Source of the DNA: Sphingobacterium sp. UBA5670
Lineage (GTDB): Bacteria; Bacteroidota; Bacteroidia; Sphingobacteriales; Sphingobacteriaceae
Reading direction: 5' to 3'
Assembly: GCF_002420705.1 (NCBI RefSeq)
Contig: NZ_DIIM01000013.1
Span: 1-13,545, forward strand
DNA length: 13,545 nt
The translations under genes were made by a program, and so were the position numbers. Each line of letters starts with the position of its first letter. The stretch's first letter is position 1. Shown here piece by piece: positions 1 through 7,302 of this stretch. The notes beneath the pieces were generated by a model, which saw nothing but the letters and a program-made list of their open reading frames with translations, was not told where the DNA came from and did no database searches.

Positions 1-186
1 GTTTCTGTCGGAACGTTTGAAATTGTCTCTTTTATCGAAAGAACGCTCTGATCTATCAAAAGATCTTGAGGAATCATTTCTGTCTGAACGTTTGAAGTTA
101 TCTTTTTTGTCGAAAGAACGTTCTGATCTATCAAATTTATTAAAGGAATCTTTTTTGTCAAAAGATCTTGAAGAATCATTTTTGTC
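1..186. repeat. 75-bp in-frame tandem repeat with a shortened third copy
   Basis: Bases 1-75 and 76-150 are two copies agreeing at about four fifths of positions. A third, shortened copy follows: 58-84 and 160-186 share 25 of 27 bases. The period is a multiple of three, so copy number changes would keep the left-edge gene in frame. The repeat encodes the unit DSxxxFDRSERSFDKxDNFKRSDRN (one-letter code, x variable) on the minus strand. Confidence 0.8.
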
Positions 187-474
187 AAATGAGCGACCTC
201 CTCTGCTAAAGGATTTTTCTGAATTATCTTTTGAACGGAAGGAATTGTTATCTCCTCGGAAGGAAGGTTTGTCTGAGAATTTTTTAGATCCGAATGATCT
301 GTTCTCACGATTATCGTCTTTTCTGAAAGAGCCTCTTTCAGATTGGTCATTCGACCCATATGATTTTTTTCCGAAACTATTGTTCTTATCGCCTCTAGAT
401 TTGAAGCTGTCTGAGTTGCCTCGTGACTTTCTGGAGTTGTCATCACGACTGTTCCTTTTATTGCTGAATGGCAT
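1..474 (-). CDS. N-terminal part of a low-complexity RNA-associated protein, probably a pseudouridine synthase (partial)
   Basis: The minus strand is open from an ATG at 474-472 through 158 codons to the window edge, with an in-frame stop (486-484) just upstream of the ATG, so the start is well defined. The visible protein starts MPFSNKRNSRDDNSRKSRG and contains almost only Arg, Ser, Asp, Lys, Asn, Gly and regularly spaced Phe. Residues 109-133 and 134-158 are two 25-residue units agreeing at 21 positions, and a shortened unit lies at 100-108. No catalytic domain is visible because the gene continues to the left. Long disordered basic N-terminal extensions of this kind are known on RluB/RsuA-type pseudouridine synthases of Sphingobacteriaceae, where S4 and catalytic domains follow. 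A DEAD-box helicase is less likely, since such tails sit at the C-terminus there. The gene is very likely real; the product is an inference from composition and position. Confidence 0.6.
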   Translation of the reverse strand, partial: MPFSNKRNSRDDNSRKSRGNSDSFKSRGDKNNSFGKKSYGSNDQSERGSFRKDDNRENRSFGSKKFSDKPSFRGDNNSFRSKDNSEKSFSRGGRSFDKNDSSRSFDKKDSFNKFDRSERSFDKKDNFKRSDRNDSSRSFDRSERSFDKRDNFKRSDRN

Positions 475-498
475 TGTGTTTTGCTAAAATGTGAACCA

Positions 499-529
499 CA
501 AAGTTAGGTATAATTTTGGGTTTTGCGAA
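499..529 (-). promoter_or_regulatory. Bacteroidetes-type promoter for the left-edge gene
   Basis: Read on the minus strand, TAACTTTG (506-499) fits the Bacteroidetes -7 consensus TAnnTTTG exactly. A TTCG (529-526) stands 19 bases upstream, where a TTTG/TTG -33 box is expected. Transcription would start near 492, giving a leader of roughly 20 bases before the ATG at 474. Confidence 0.5.
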
Positions 530-613
530 AAAATCCTTATCTTTTTGTCTTTTCTTGAATTTACTGCGTTTTTACGCTGAAAAAGCCGCTTTAAGTTGTC
601 TAGAATGTAACTA

Positions 614-645
614 TTTGTTTTTTAAATAAATAGTGTTTACCTTTG
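614..645 (+). promoter_or_regulatory. Bacteroidetes-type promoter for the lytic transglycosylase
   Basis: TTTG at 614-617, a 20-base spacer and TACCTTTG at 638-645 match the Bacteroidetes -33/-7 consensus (TTTG, 19-21 bases, TAnnTTTG) in every position. The predicted start near 651 gives a leader of about 65 bases to the ATG at 717. Confidence 0.7.
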
Positions 646-716
646 TACCCTTGAATTTGAACCAAGCTATTTTTTGATCGATTTGAGTCGTGGATAGGGT
701 AGCATTAAGGGAGTGA

Positions 717-1529
717 ATGATAAGAAAGAAAGTTTTATGTAGTAGTTTGATTTTGTTTGCTTTATTGCTGTCAAAATTATACTCAACCCCACACAACAAC
801 GCTTCAAGCGGCGATAAGATCGTTGGACCGAAGCTCGTCGTAGTTCCAACTCATCATGGAGACGACGAAGAAAAAAAAGAAAAAAGCAATTCGTTTGAAT
901 CTTATATGAATTCATTGACATTTGCCGAAGATTCATTACCGATGGATCGTCCGCTAGTGGAAAGTAAATTGCGCAAATTTTTCAGTCGATTCTCGTTTAA
1001 AAAAACAGGATCATATGATATGCACAAAAAGGCAGAGACCTATTTGCCGATGATTGCAAAGATTCTTAAATCACATGGTATTCCAGAAGACTTCAAGTAC
1101 ATTCCATTGGTGGAAAGCGGCCTTAGTAAAGCTGTTGTTTCATCTAAGGGAGCTGGTGGCTATTGGCAATTTATGCCTGCAACAGCGCGTTTGTATGGAT
1201 TGAAAGTCAATAGTACGGTAGATGACCGGAAAGATCTTGTCAAATCTACGCATGCAGCTGCCAGATATCTCAAATACCTGTATGGTCAATTCGGGAATTG
1301 GACATTAGTTGCTGCAGCATATAATGTCGGTGACGGAAGTCTGAGAGGTTCCATAAGAAGACAGAAAAAAGACGATTATTTTGCATTGAAATTGAATAAT
1401 GAAACGGGTTCGTATGTCTACAAACTTGTTTCAATGAAGGAAATTATCGAACATCCACAGAAGCATGGCTATTCGCGTTATGCAAACAAAGAAAGTGAGA
1501 CGTTGGATAAAGAACCTAACATGCTGTAA
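717..1529 (+). CDS. Secreted lytic murein transglycosylase, MltD-like SLT domain
   Basis: The 270-residue product begins with a signal peptide (basic MIRKK, then a hydrophobic core to about residue 22). A charged linker with runs of Asp, Glu and Lys follows (about 48-58). The SLT (goose-lysozyme-like) domain spans about 105-250. The family signatures are all present: PLVESGL with the probable catalytic Glu at 133, GAGGYWQFMPATAR at 145-158, and AAYNVGDG at 200-207. Such enzymes cleave peptidoglycan glycan strands non-hydrolytically, leaving 1,6-anhydro-MurNAc ends; the signal peptide places it in the periplasm. There is no Cys suited to a lipobox and no LysM repeat, so it is shorter than E. 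coli MltD. The ATG at 717 is preceded by AAGGGAG (707-713), one of the few Shine-Dalgarno-like stretches in the window. It has its own promoter and a strong terminator. Confidence 0.9.
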   Translation: MIRKKVLCSSLILFALLLSKLYSTPHNNASSGDKIVGPKLVVVPTHHGDDEEKKEKSNSFESYMNSLTFAEDSLPMDRPLVESKLRKFFSRFSFKKTGSYDMHKKAETYLPMIAKILKSHGIPEDFKYIPLVESGLSKAVVSSKGAGGYWQFMPATARLYGLKVNSTVDDRKDLVKSTHAAARYLKYLYGQFGNWTLVAAAYNVGDGSLRGSIRRQKKDDYFALKLNNETGSYVYKLVSMKEIIEHPQKHGYSRYANKESETLDKEPNML

Positions 1530-1546
1530 AATGGTGTACTTCACAA

Positions 1547-1582
1547 TAAAAAGGGCTTTCCATTAGTGGAAAGCCCTTTTTA
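1547..1582. terminator. Bidirectional rho-independent terminator
   Basis: A perfect 16-bp stem (1547-1562 with 1567-1582) encloses the loop TTAG. It has an A-run on the left and a T-run on the right, so it ends in U-rich sequence in both directions. It lies between the convergent transglycosylase gene and lolA and can serve both. Confidence 0.9.
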
Positions 1583-1623
1583 CTGTGCTGCCTTTAATCA
1601 GTCCTGTAACATAGGCTATATTT

Positions 1624-2277
1624 TTACCTCAGATCGACGATGTCAAATCCTTTGTAATTGTTCTTGTTGAAAGTGAATAGATTGGCTGAAAGGGCTTTGT
1701 TGCCTTCCTGCGAACCTAGCGTGTAGGTGTAACGATTACCACTTTTGTCAAATATTGTGGTGTCATAAATCAAATTGCTTGCTTTGTTGATGCGCAGCTT
1801 GATCTTTGAATAGTTTTTTTTGCTATCAAGTGGACTTAATTCAACAACGCTTAGCGCAAGCCCTTTAACCTTCTCCGTATTAGCTGTGGCATATTTAAAA
1901 CCAGTGGTATAGAAGCTGAATATGTTTGTTGGATTGATCTCGTTGGTTGAATTGCTTGCTTCTGAGATTTCAACTTCCTTTTCGGCTTTCATGATATTCC
2001 ACTGTGTCTTGGAATCTGATATCAATACTTGATTTTTGGTATTGACCTGGTACTTGTTGTTACTCTTGTCCAGGTATATTGTTCCGGCGTCAGTATGCGA
2101 GCCACCATTAGCTTGTTTAATATCTAATGAGAAATTGGCCTGTATTGTTTTGTATGCATTGTACTTTTGGCTTACTTTCGTCAGTAGTGCTTTGGCAGCG
2201 GCATCATTTTGTGCATAACTGTTTTGGCTGTATGCCATGATTAGCAAACCTACAATAAACCATACTTGTTTTTTCAT
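1624..2277 (-). CDS. lolA: LolA-like outer-membrane lipoprotein carrier protein
   Basis: The 217-residue protein has a signal peptide with a hydrophobic core at about 5-17 and a likely cleavage after SYA (residue 22). The mature part fits the LolA fold: an amphipathic N-terminal helix (AAAKALLTKVSQKYNAYK, 26-43), then beta-strand-rich sequence including YDTTIFDKSGNRYTYTL (171-187). It ends in FNKNNYKGFDIVDLR, close to the family's typical C-terminal F-x-(I/V)-x-DLR. LolA ferries lipoproteins across the periplasm from the LolCDE transporter to the outer membrane. The start codon follows the ftsK stop by a single base (TAAGATG), so translation is probably coupled and both share the ftsK promoter. 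No lolB or lolCDE is in view. Sequence conservation in this family is low, so the call rests on length, export signal, C-terminal motif and the ftsK linkage. Confidence 0.88.
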   Translation of the reverse strand: MKKQVWFIVGLLIMAYSQNSYAQNDAAAKALLTKVSQKYNAYKTIQANFSLDIKQANGGSHTDAGTIYLDKSNNKYQVNTKNQVLISDSKTQWNIMKAEKEVEISEASNSTNEINPTNIFSFYTTGFKYATANTEKVKGLALSVVELSPLDSKKNYSKIKLRINKASNLIYDTTIFDKSGNRYTYTLGSQEGNKALSANLFTFNKNNYKGFDIVDLR

Positions 2278-2278
2278 C

Positions 2279-5014
2279 TTAGTTGTCCTTTCTTAACGTC
2301 TCCAAAAATTGTTCTAATGAATATTCATCTGGATAAAGCACCTCGCGTGCCTTACTTCCTTCAAATGGGCCTACAATTCCTGCAGCTTCCAATTGATCGA
2401 TGATTCGTCCTGCTCTGTTATAACCCAATTTCAATTTACGTTGGATTAATGAAGTAGAGCCTTGCTGATGCATGACAATCAATCGGGCAGCTTCTTCGAA
2501 CAACTGATCGCGGTCTTTGGGATCAAAATCTACACTACCAGAACCATCTCCGTTTTCGTCTACGTATTCCGGAAGCATAAATGCCGAAGGATAACCTCTT
2601 TGTGCCCCGATGTAATCGGAAATCTGTTCAACTTCTGGTGTATCCACAAATGCACATTGAATACGTATCAAATCACTTCCAGTTGCTAGAAGCATGTCAC
2701 CACGACCGATTAACTGATCTGCACCGCCTGTATCTAGAATAGTCCGTGAATCGACTTTCGATAATACACGGAATGCCAGACGTGCAGGGAAGTTGGCCTT
2801 GATTGTACCGGTAATGATATTGACGGAAGGACGTTGTGTCGCGATAACCAAGTGTATACCTACAGCACGAGCCAATTGGGCTAAACGTGCAATTGGTGTT
2901 TCGACCTCTTTTCCTGCTGTCATCATCAAGTCGGCAAACTCATCAACAATAAGAACGATATATGGTAAGAATCGATGACCCTCCTCAGGGTTTAATCTGC
3001 GGTTGATAAATTTTGCATTATATTCCTTTAAATTCCGTACTTGCGCATTTTTTAACAAATCATAACGTTGATCCATTTCTATACACAGGGAATTTAAGGT
3101 GTTGATAACCTTCTTCGTATCGGTGATGATTGCATCTCCGTCGTCAGGCAATTTTGCGAGGAAGTGGCGCTCTACTTTTTTGAATAGAGAAAGTTCCACC
3201 TTCTTAGGGTCAACAAGGACAAATTTTAGTTCGGCCGGATGTTTTTTATACAGTAAGGAGGTCAGAATCGCGTTAATACCTACTGATTTACCTTGCCCGG
3301 TAGCCCCCGCAACTAGAAGGTGGGGCATTTTAGCTAAATCGGCAATATACACTTCATTGGAAATCGTTTTACCTAAAGCGATCGGAAGATCCATGTCTGT
3401 TTTCTGGAACTTCTCCGTAGCAAGTACCGATCGCATGGATACCATTTCCGGATTGGAGTTTGGTACCTCAATACCAATGGTTCCCTTTCCAGGCATAGGT
3501 GCAATAATCCGTATACCCAATGCCGCAAGACTTAAAGCAATGTCATCTTCCAGATTTTTGATTTTTGAAATCCGTACTCCTGGTTTTGGTATAATTTCAT
3601 ACAAAGTTACCGTTGGACCTATCGTTGCTTTGATGCTTTCGATCTCGATGCTATAGTTCCTCAGCGTATCAACAATCTTATTTTTGTTCGCTTCGAGTTC
3701 CTGTTGATTGATCGTTATTTTACCTCCACCATAGTCTCTAAGTAAATCTAATGCAGGGTGTTGATAGCCAGAAAGGTCTAATTTGGGATCATACTGGCCA
3801 AATTGGGCCACAAGATCACTGGCGGTAATTTCTTTTTCCTCTTTAATATCTTCCACGACAAGGCCTGGAACCACATCATGTTCAATTGGCGGTTCCGGTT
3901 CTTGTTGGGGTGGAGTTACCACGACCGGTGGCTGATATTCGCGAATTAGTGGTAAGTCTTCGTCTTCAAAGTCTTCATTCGGCTGATCAATTGTAAAACT
4001 GATTGAAGGTGTATTGTCGGTTCTTTCCATGGGACTGTCATCGAAGGAAAGCACGACTTTGTCTTTCGGATCAATTTGTACTTCAGGTACCGGATGATGT
4101 GTGAATGCAGGACGTTGAAGTTCTTCCTGTAAATCTTTTTCACGAGCGGATTGAAATCGCTCATTGATTGATGTTGGTCGTTGAATGGACTCCCTAACAG
4201 ATTGGATAGAATCATCTTCAATATGAATTTTGTTTCTGAGATGATTTGGAGCGTATTCATCTTCATCCTCTTCATCCATATCTTCGGAGAACGACTTGGA
4301 TTTTCTGTTACTGAAGAGGACAAATTTAAAATCGAGGTTGTAGAGTAAAATTAATGTAGTTAGGTAAGCAAAAGCCAATATACAGCCAACGCCGACAATG
4401 CCAACTTGTGCTTCTAATAATTTATTGGTCCAAAAGCCAAATTTTCCTTCAAGCATATGCGGAGTATCGGCCATGAATCCATGTAGGAAACCTAAGGTTA
4501 CGGAAATAAAAACGATAGCAACAAAAGAATAAACGACTGTACGGTATAATGGTAGCAAAGACTTTTTGAATAGCAAACGATACCCTAAAATGAATAGAAC
4601 CGGAATAAAAAGAAAAGACGCAACACCAAACCATTCATACATAAATTGATTGGCAAGCAGTGCGCCAAATTTCCCTAATTTATTATCGACAACAGGGAGA
4701 TCGACAGCTTCGTCATGAATTTCCTCAGCAGATCTGAATAATGTCGACCAGCCGCCATTGGTCTTTGCAATATAGCTTTGGTCGTCTTCCCACGTGAATA
4801 AGTAGGAGACGAAAGCTGTCGCAAATGCCAATGAAAGTAAGATCAATAAAATCCCTAATATCTTGACAGCCTTTTGCTGTGCATCAGAATAATCTCTTGG
4901 TACACTGTTTTTTTGACTTTTTTCTTTTTTAAATGTTGTCGATTCCTTTTGAGGGGCACGTTTGCCGGAAACTGAATTCCCTGTCTGCCTAAATGTATTT
5001 CCTTTATTTGACAT
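2279..5014 (-). CDS. ftsK: FtsK/SpoIIIE-type DNA translocase
   Basis: From the ATG at 5014 the protein has 911 residues. FtsK is a septum-anchored, hexameric ATP-driven pump that clears chromosome ends from the division site. Residue numbers below count from the alternative GTG at 5026 (915 residues). Four membrane segments lie at about 56-75, 134-152, 161-183 and 208-230. An acidic, Pro-rich linker (about 240-430) follows. The motor has a Walker A GATGQGKS at 574-581, a Walker B VLIVDEFADLM at 691-701 and the ATQRPSVNIITG stretch at 729-740. The C-terminal gamma winged-helix domain (about 840-915) carries LGYNRAGRIIDQLEAAGIVG. I prefer the ATG because the -7 promoter box at 5041-5048 would leave almost no leader before the GTG, and GTG starts are unusual in this group. 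It is the first gene of an operon with lolA. Confidence 0.96.
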   Translation of the reverse strand: MSNKGNTFRQTGNSVSGKRAPQKESTTFKKEKSQKNSVPRDYSDAQQKAVKILGILLILLSLAFATAFVSYLFTWEDDQSYIAKTNGGWSTLFRSAEEIHDEAVDLPVVDNKLGKFGALLANQFMYEWFGVASFLFIPVLFILGYRLLFKKSLLPLYRTVVYSFVAIVFISVTLGFLHGFMADTPHMLEGKFGFWTNKLLEAQVGIVGVGCILAFAYLTTLILLYNLDFKFVLFSNRKSKSFSEDMDEEDEDEYAPNHLRNKIHIEDDSIQSVRESIQRPTSINERFQSAREKDLQEELQRPAFTHHPVPEVQIDPKDKVVLSFDDSPMERTDNTPSISFTIDQPNEDFEDEDLPLIREYQPPVVVTPPQQEPEPPIEHDVVPGLVVEDIKEEKEITASDLVAQFGQYDPKLDLSGYQHPALDLLRDYGGGKITINQQELEANKNKIVDTLRNYSIEIESIKATIGPTVTLYEIIPKPGVRISKIKNLEDDIALSLAALGIRIIAPMPGKGTIGIEVPNSNPEMVSMRSVLATEKFQKTDMDLPIALGKTISNEVYIADLAKMPHLLVAGATGQGKSVGINAILTSLLYKKHPAELKFVLVDPKKVELSLFKKVERHFLAKLPDDGDAIITDTKKVINTLNSLCIEMDQRYDLLKNAQVRNLKEYNAKFINRRLNPEEGHRFLPYIVLIVDEFADLMMTAGKEVETPIARLAQLARAVGIHLVIATQRPSVNIITGTIKANFPARLAFRVLSKVDSRTILDTGGADQLIGRGDMLLATGSDLIRIQCAFVDTPEVEQISDYIGAQRGYPSAFMLPEYVDENGDGSGSVDFDPKDRDQLFEEAARLIVMHQQGSTSLIQRKLKLGYNRAGRIIDQLEAAGIVGPFEGSKAREVLYPDEYSLEQFLETLRKDN

Positions 5015-5040
5015 TGAAAAGCTCACAATTATACTGCTTA

Positions 5041-5070
5041 CAAACTTAGTTATTTTGATAGTATTTTAAA
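5041..5070 (-). promoter_or_regulatory. Promoter of the ftsK-lolA operon
   Basis: On the minus strand TAAGTTTG (5048-5041) matches the Bacteroidetes -7 consensus. A weak -33 element TTTA (5070-5067) lies 18 bases upstream. The predicted transcript start near 5034 lies about 20 bases before the ATG at 5014. Confidence 0.45.
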
Positions 5071-5181
5071 GATGCTGATAGCCTATTATTTTAAGTTTGT
5101 CGTTTTTTATGAATGAATAAATTTAGATGTAGCTAAAAAGCTTGATAGGTATAATGACTAGCAAATACTATGCCCTGCAAA

Positions 5182-5189
5182 TAGGTTTG
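5182..5189 (+). promoter_or_regulatory. Candidate -7 box for the GNAT gene
   Basis: TAGGTTTG fits TAnnTTTG, about 100 bases upstream of the ATG at 5290. No clear -33 element lies 19-21 bases further up. A second box, TAAGTTTG, occurs at 5092-5099 on the same strand, so the true start point is uncertain. Confidence 0.35.
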
Positions 5190-5289
5190 ATCAAAGAATG
5201 TGGATATCTGTAGCGATTGTTGCTGTTTTGGTGTATTCTTTGGAGTTGCTGCAAAATATGTAGTTTTACGAATAAAAATAAAAGATAGG

Positions 5290-5799
5290 ATGAACAAGTT
5301 TGAAATACGAAAAGCGACATTAGCTGATAAAGGACGGATTTGGGAAATTATACAACAAGCAATTGCCCTCAGGAAAGAACAAGGTAGCCGACAATGGCAA
5401 GATGGTTATCCGAATGAAGATGTCGTTCAATCGGATATTGATAAAGGGTATGGACATGTCGTTGAAGTCGAGAACAGGATTGTAGGTTATGTAGCTATTA
5501 TTTTTGATGTCGAACCAGCTTATAATGATATTGACGGAAAATGGTTAAGTGATGGTCAATATGTAGGTATACATAGACTGGCTTCCGCTCAGGATCCACA
5601 TATGAAAGGTGTGGGCACAGGCATTATGCAGGGGGTGGAGAAAATTGCGGTTGATCATGGTGTCTATAGTATTAAGGTAGATACTAATTTTGATAACGGC
5701 GGGATGCTGCATGTATTCGACAAATTGGGGTATCAGTATTGCGGCGAGGTGCATTTTAGAGGAGCGTCGAGGAAGGCATTTGAAAAATTATTGAACTGA
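5290..5799 (+). CDS. GNAT-family N-acetyltransferase
   Basis: The 169-residue protein has the length and order of a single GNAT domain. It opens with FEIRKATLADKGRIWEIIQQA (from residue 4), the usual first strand and helix. A central strand GYVAI (66-70) is followed by motif A, VGIHRLASAQDPHMKGVGTG (92-111), whose KGVGTG loop fits the acetyl-CoA pyrophosphate-binding (Q/R)xxGx(G/A) pattern loosely. Then comes motif B with DTNFDNGGMLHVFDKLGY (131-148). GNAT enzymes transfer the acetyl group of acetyl-CoA to an amine; the substrate cannot be read from the sequence. The frame is open back to an ATG at 5200, but the extra 30 residues are Cys-rich and unlike the family, whereas the ATG at 5290 begins exactly at the domain edge. 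It appears to be a single-gene unit ending in a strong terminator. Confidence 0.85.
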   Translation: MNKFEIRKATLADKGRIWEIIQQAIALRKEQGSRQWQDGYPNEDVVQSDIDKGYGHVVEVENRIVGYVAIIFDVEPAYNDIDGKWLSDGQYVGIHRLASAQDPHMKGVGTGIMQGVEKIAVDHGVYSIKVDTNFDNGGMLHVFDKLGYQYCGEVHFRGASRKAFEKLLN

Positions 5800-5837
5800 T
5801 CAATGGCTGCCGCTGTTGAAGAATGGCAGCTGGCTGC

Positions 5838-5880
5838 ATAAAAAAGTCCCTTTTGATTTGTTCAAAAGGGACTTTTTTAT
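5838..5880. terminator. Bidirectional rho-independent terminator, 19-bp perfect stem
   Basis: Positions 5838-5856 pair without mismatch with 5862-5880 around a 5-base loop. The stem ends in a run of A on the left and T on the right, so it terminates in both directions. It serves the convergent GNAT and tyrS genes. A smaller GC-rich hairpin (5806-5811 with 5825-5830) lies just before it on the GNAT side. Confidence 0.92.
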
Positions 5881-5915
5881 GTTTATGGATTATTAAATCA
5901 GGATACTGCTGATCA

Positions 5916-7199
5916 TTAATCTGCGATAATCAAGTAATAATTCTTTTTACCACGTTGTGCAACAATATATTTATTGTTTACAAGGTGATTCTCCGTAATC
6001 GACTCTTCAATATCAGTAGCTTTTTCTCGGTTGATCGAAACACCGCCGCCCTGAAGCATTTTACGAGCTTCACCTTTGGATGGGAATACCTGGGTCTGAA
6101 CAGCAAGTAAATCAAGGATATTGATACCAGCCGCCAGTTCAGTCTTAGCGATCTGAAACTGCGGAATGCCTTCAAATACTTCTAAAACAGCATCATGATC
6201 TAGGTCGTTCAAGAACTCTAAAGAACCGTTACCAAAAAGAAATTCAGAGGTTTTGATGGCAGTTTCGTACGCTTCCTCGGAGTGTGTACGAATGGTGATA
6301 TCTTTTGCCAGTGCTTTTTGAACTAAACGTAAGTGTGGTGCTGCATCATGTTCTACAATGATGGACTCAATTTCTTCCTGAGATTTTAACGTAAAGATTT
6401 TGATCCAGTTTTTCGCATCATCATCTGAGGTATTCAACCAAAATTGGTAGTATTTATAGGGCGAGGTTTTCTTTGGATCCAACCATACCGCTCCTGATTC
6501 TGTCTTTCCAAATTTTTGACCATCAGCTTTCTTGATCAATTGTGTGGTGATCGCATAGGCTGTTCCCTGATCCTGACGACGGATCATTTCGCTACCTGTT
6601 ACAATGTTACCCCATTGATCGGAGCCACCCATTTGAACTTTACAGTTGTGGTGTTTCCAAAGGTAGTAGAAGTCATACCCTTGAATCAATTGATAAGTAA
6701 ATTCAGTAAAAGAAAGGCCATTGTCACCTTCCAGACGTTTTTTTACAGAATCTTTTGCCATCATATAGTTTACGGTAATCATCTTACCGATATCACGAAT
6801 AAAATCCAAAAATTTAAAATCTTTGAACCAATCGTAATTATTAACCATTTGGGCGTCATTTTCACCTTCTCCAAATTCAAGAAATTTGCCTAACTGTTTT
6901 TTCAGACAAGCTACATTATGCTGTAATGTAGCTTCGTCCAACAGGTTACGCTCTGCAGATTTGAAAGAAGGGTCTCCGATCATTCCTGTTGCTCCTCCAA
7001 CCAGGGCAACTGGTTTGTGGCCTGCATTTTGGAAGTGGATCAAAGTCATGATTTGCGTCAAGTGTCCTACGTGTAGAGAGTCGCCTGTGGGATCAAAGCC
7101 GATATAACCAGCGACTTTTTCTTTATTCAGTAAGTCTTCTGTGCCTGGCATAATATCTTGCAACATGCCTCTCCAACGTAATTCTTCTACAAAGCTCAT
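5916..7199 (-). CDS. tyrS: Tyrosyl-tRNA synthetase
   Basis: The 427-residue protein is full length for bacterial TyrRS, which activates tyrosine with ATP and loads it on tRNA-Tyr in the cytoplasm. The class I HIGH motif appears as HVGH (43-46), following GYIGFDPTGDSLH with the tyrosine-pocket Tyr at 32. LVGGATGMIGDPS (67-79) is characteristic of the family. YQLIQGYDF (169-177) and QMGGSDQWGNI (189-199) form the tyrosine and adenylate site. The KMSKS loop is KFGKT (229-233), the usual form in TyrRS. An S4 RNA-binding domain occupies about 355-427 (PSKGEARKMLQGGGVSIN). The ATG at 7199 is preceded by a promoter and a leader of about 30 bases. I see no T-box leader, so control at that level is not indicated. 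Confidence 0.98.
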   Translation of the reverse strand: MSFVEELRWRGMLQDIMPGTEDLLNKEKVAGYIGFDPTGDSLHVGHLTQIMTLIHFQNAGHKPVALVGGATGMIGDPSFKSAERNLLDEATLQHNVACLKKQLGKFLEFGEGENDAQMVNNYDWFKDFKFLDFIRDIGKMITVNYMMAKDSVKKRLEGDNGLSFTEFTYQLIQGYDFYYLWKHHNCKVQMGGSDQWGNIVTGSEMIRRQDQGTAYAITTQLIKKADGQKFGKTESGAVWLDPKKTSPYKYYQFWLNTSDDDAKNWIKIFTLKSQEEIESIIVEHDAAPHLRLVQKALAKDITIRTHSEEAYETAIKTSEFLFGNGSLEFLNDLDHDAVLEVFEGIPQFQIAKTELAAGINILDLLAVQTQVFPSKGEARKMLQGGGVSINREKATDIEESITENHLVNNKYIVAQRGKKNYYLIIAD

Positions 7200-7234
7200 T
7201 GTTAAATGGATTTAATTTTTTAATTTACAAGATG

Positions 7235-7267
7235 CAAAGATAGGAGATTAAGCGTATATTGAGCGAA
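7235..7267 (-). promoter_or_regulatory. Promoter of tyrS
   Basis: On the minus strand TATCTTTG (7242-7235) matches TAnnTTTG exactly, with TTCG (7267-7264) 21 bases upstream in the -33 position. The same TTCG variant occurs in front of the left-edge gene. The predicted start lies near 7229. Confidence 0.55.
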
Positions 7268-7302
7268 TAATTCCGTATAAAAGCACACGCTAATAAGCTG
7301 GT

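Noticed and set aside
1..190. Possible CRISPR-like or regulatory repeat array
   Set aside because: The copies are directly adjacent without unique spacers, keep a period of three times 25 bases and lie within an open coding frame.
17..487. Plus-strand frame of 156 residues rich in Leu, Ser, Lys and Glu
   Set aside because: It is the antisense of the minus-strand low-complexity gene. The minus strand has a defined start, promoter and family-like composition, whereas the plus-strand product has no signal or domain, and its repeats come from the opposite strand.
3099..3656. Plus-strand frame of 185 residues inside ftsK
   Set aside because: It lies wholly opposite the FtsK motor domain, which is strongly conserved, and shows no promoter or recognisable domain.
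3946..4323. Second minus-strand frame overlapping the ftsK linker
   Set aside because: It is an out-of-frame reading of the acidic linker with no domain or start signal.
5200..5289. N-terminal extension of the GNAT protein from ATG 5200
   Set aside because: The 30 extra residues are Cys-rich, unlike any GNAT N-terminus. The domain starts exactly at the ATG at 5290.
6516..6893. Plus-strand frame of 125 residues inside tyrS
   Set aside because: It is antisense to the conserved catalytic domain of TyrRS and has no supporting signals.
7200..7302. T-box or other leader control upstream of tyrS
   Set aside because: The gap to the divergent gene is about 100 bases and the predicted leader about 30 bases, too short for a T-box, and no specifier hairpin is visible.
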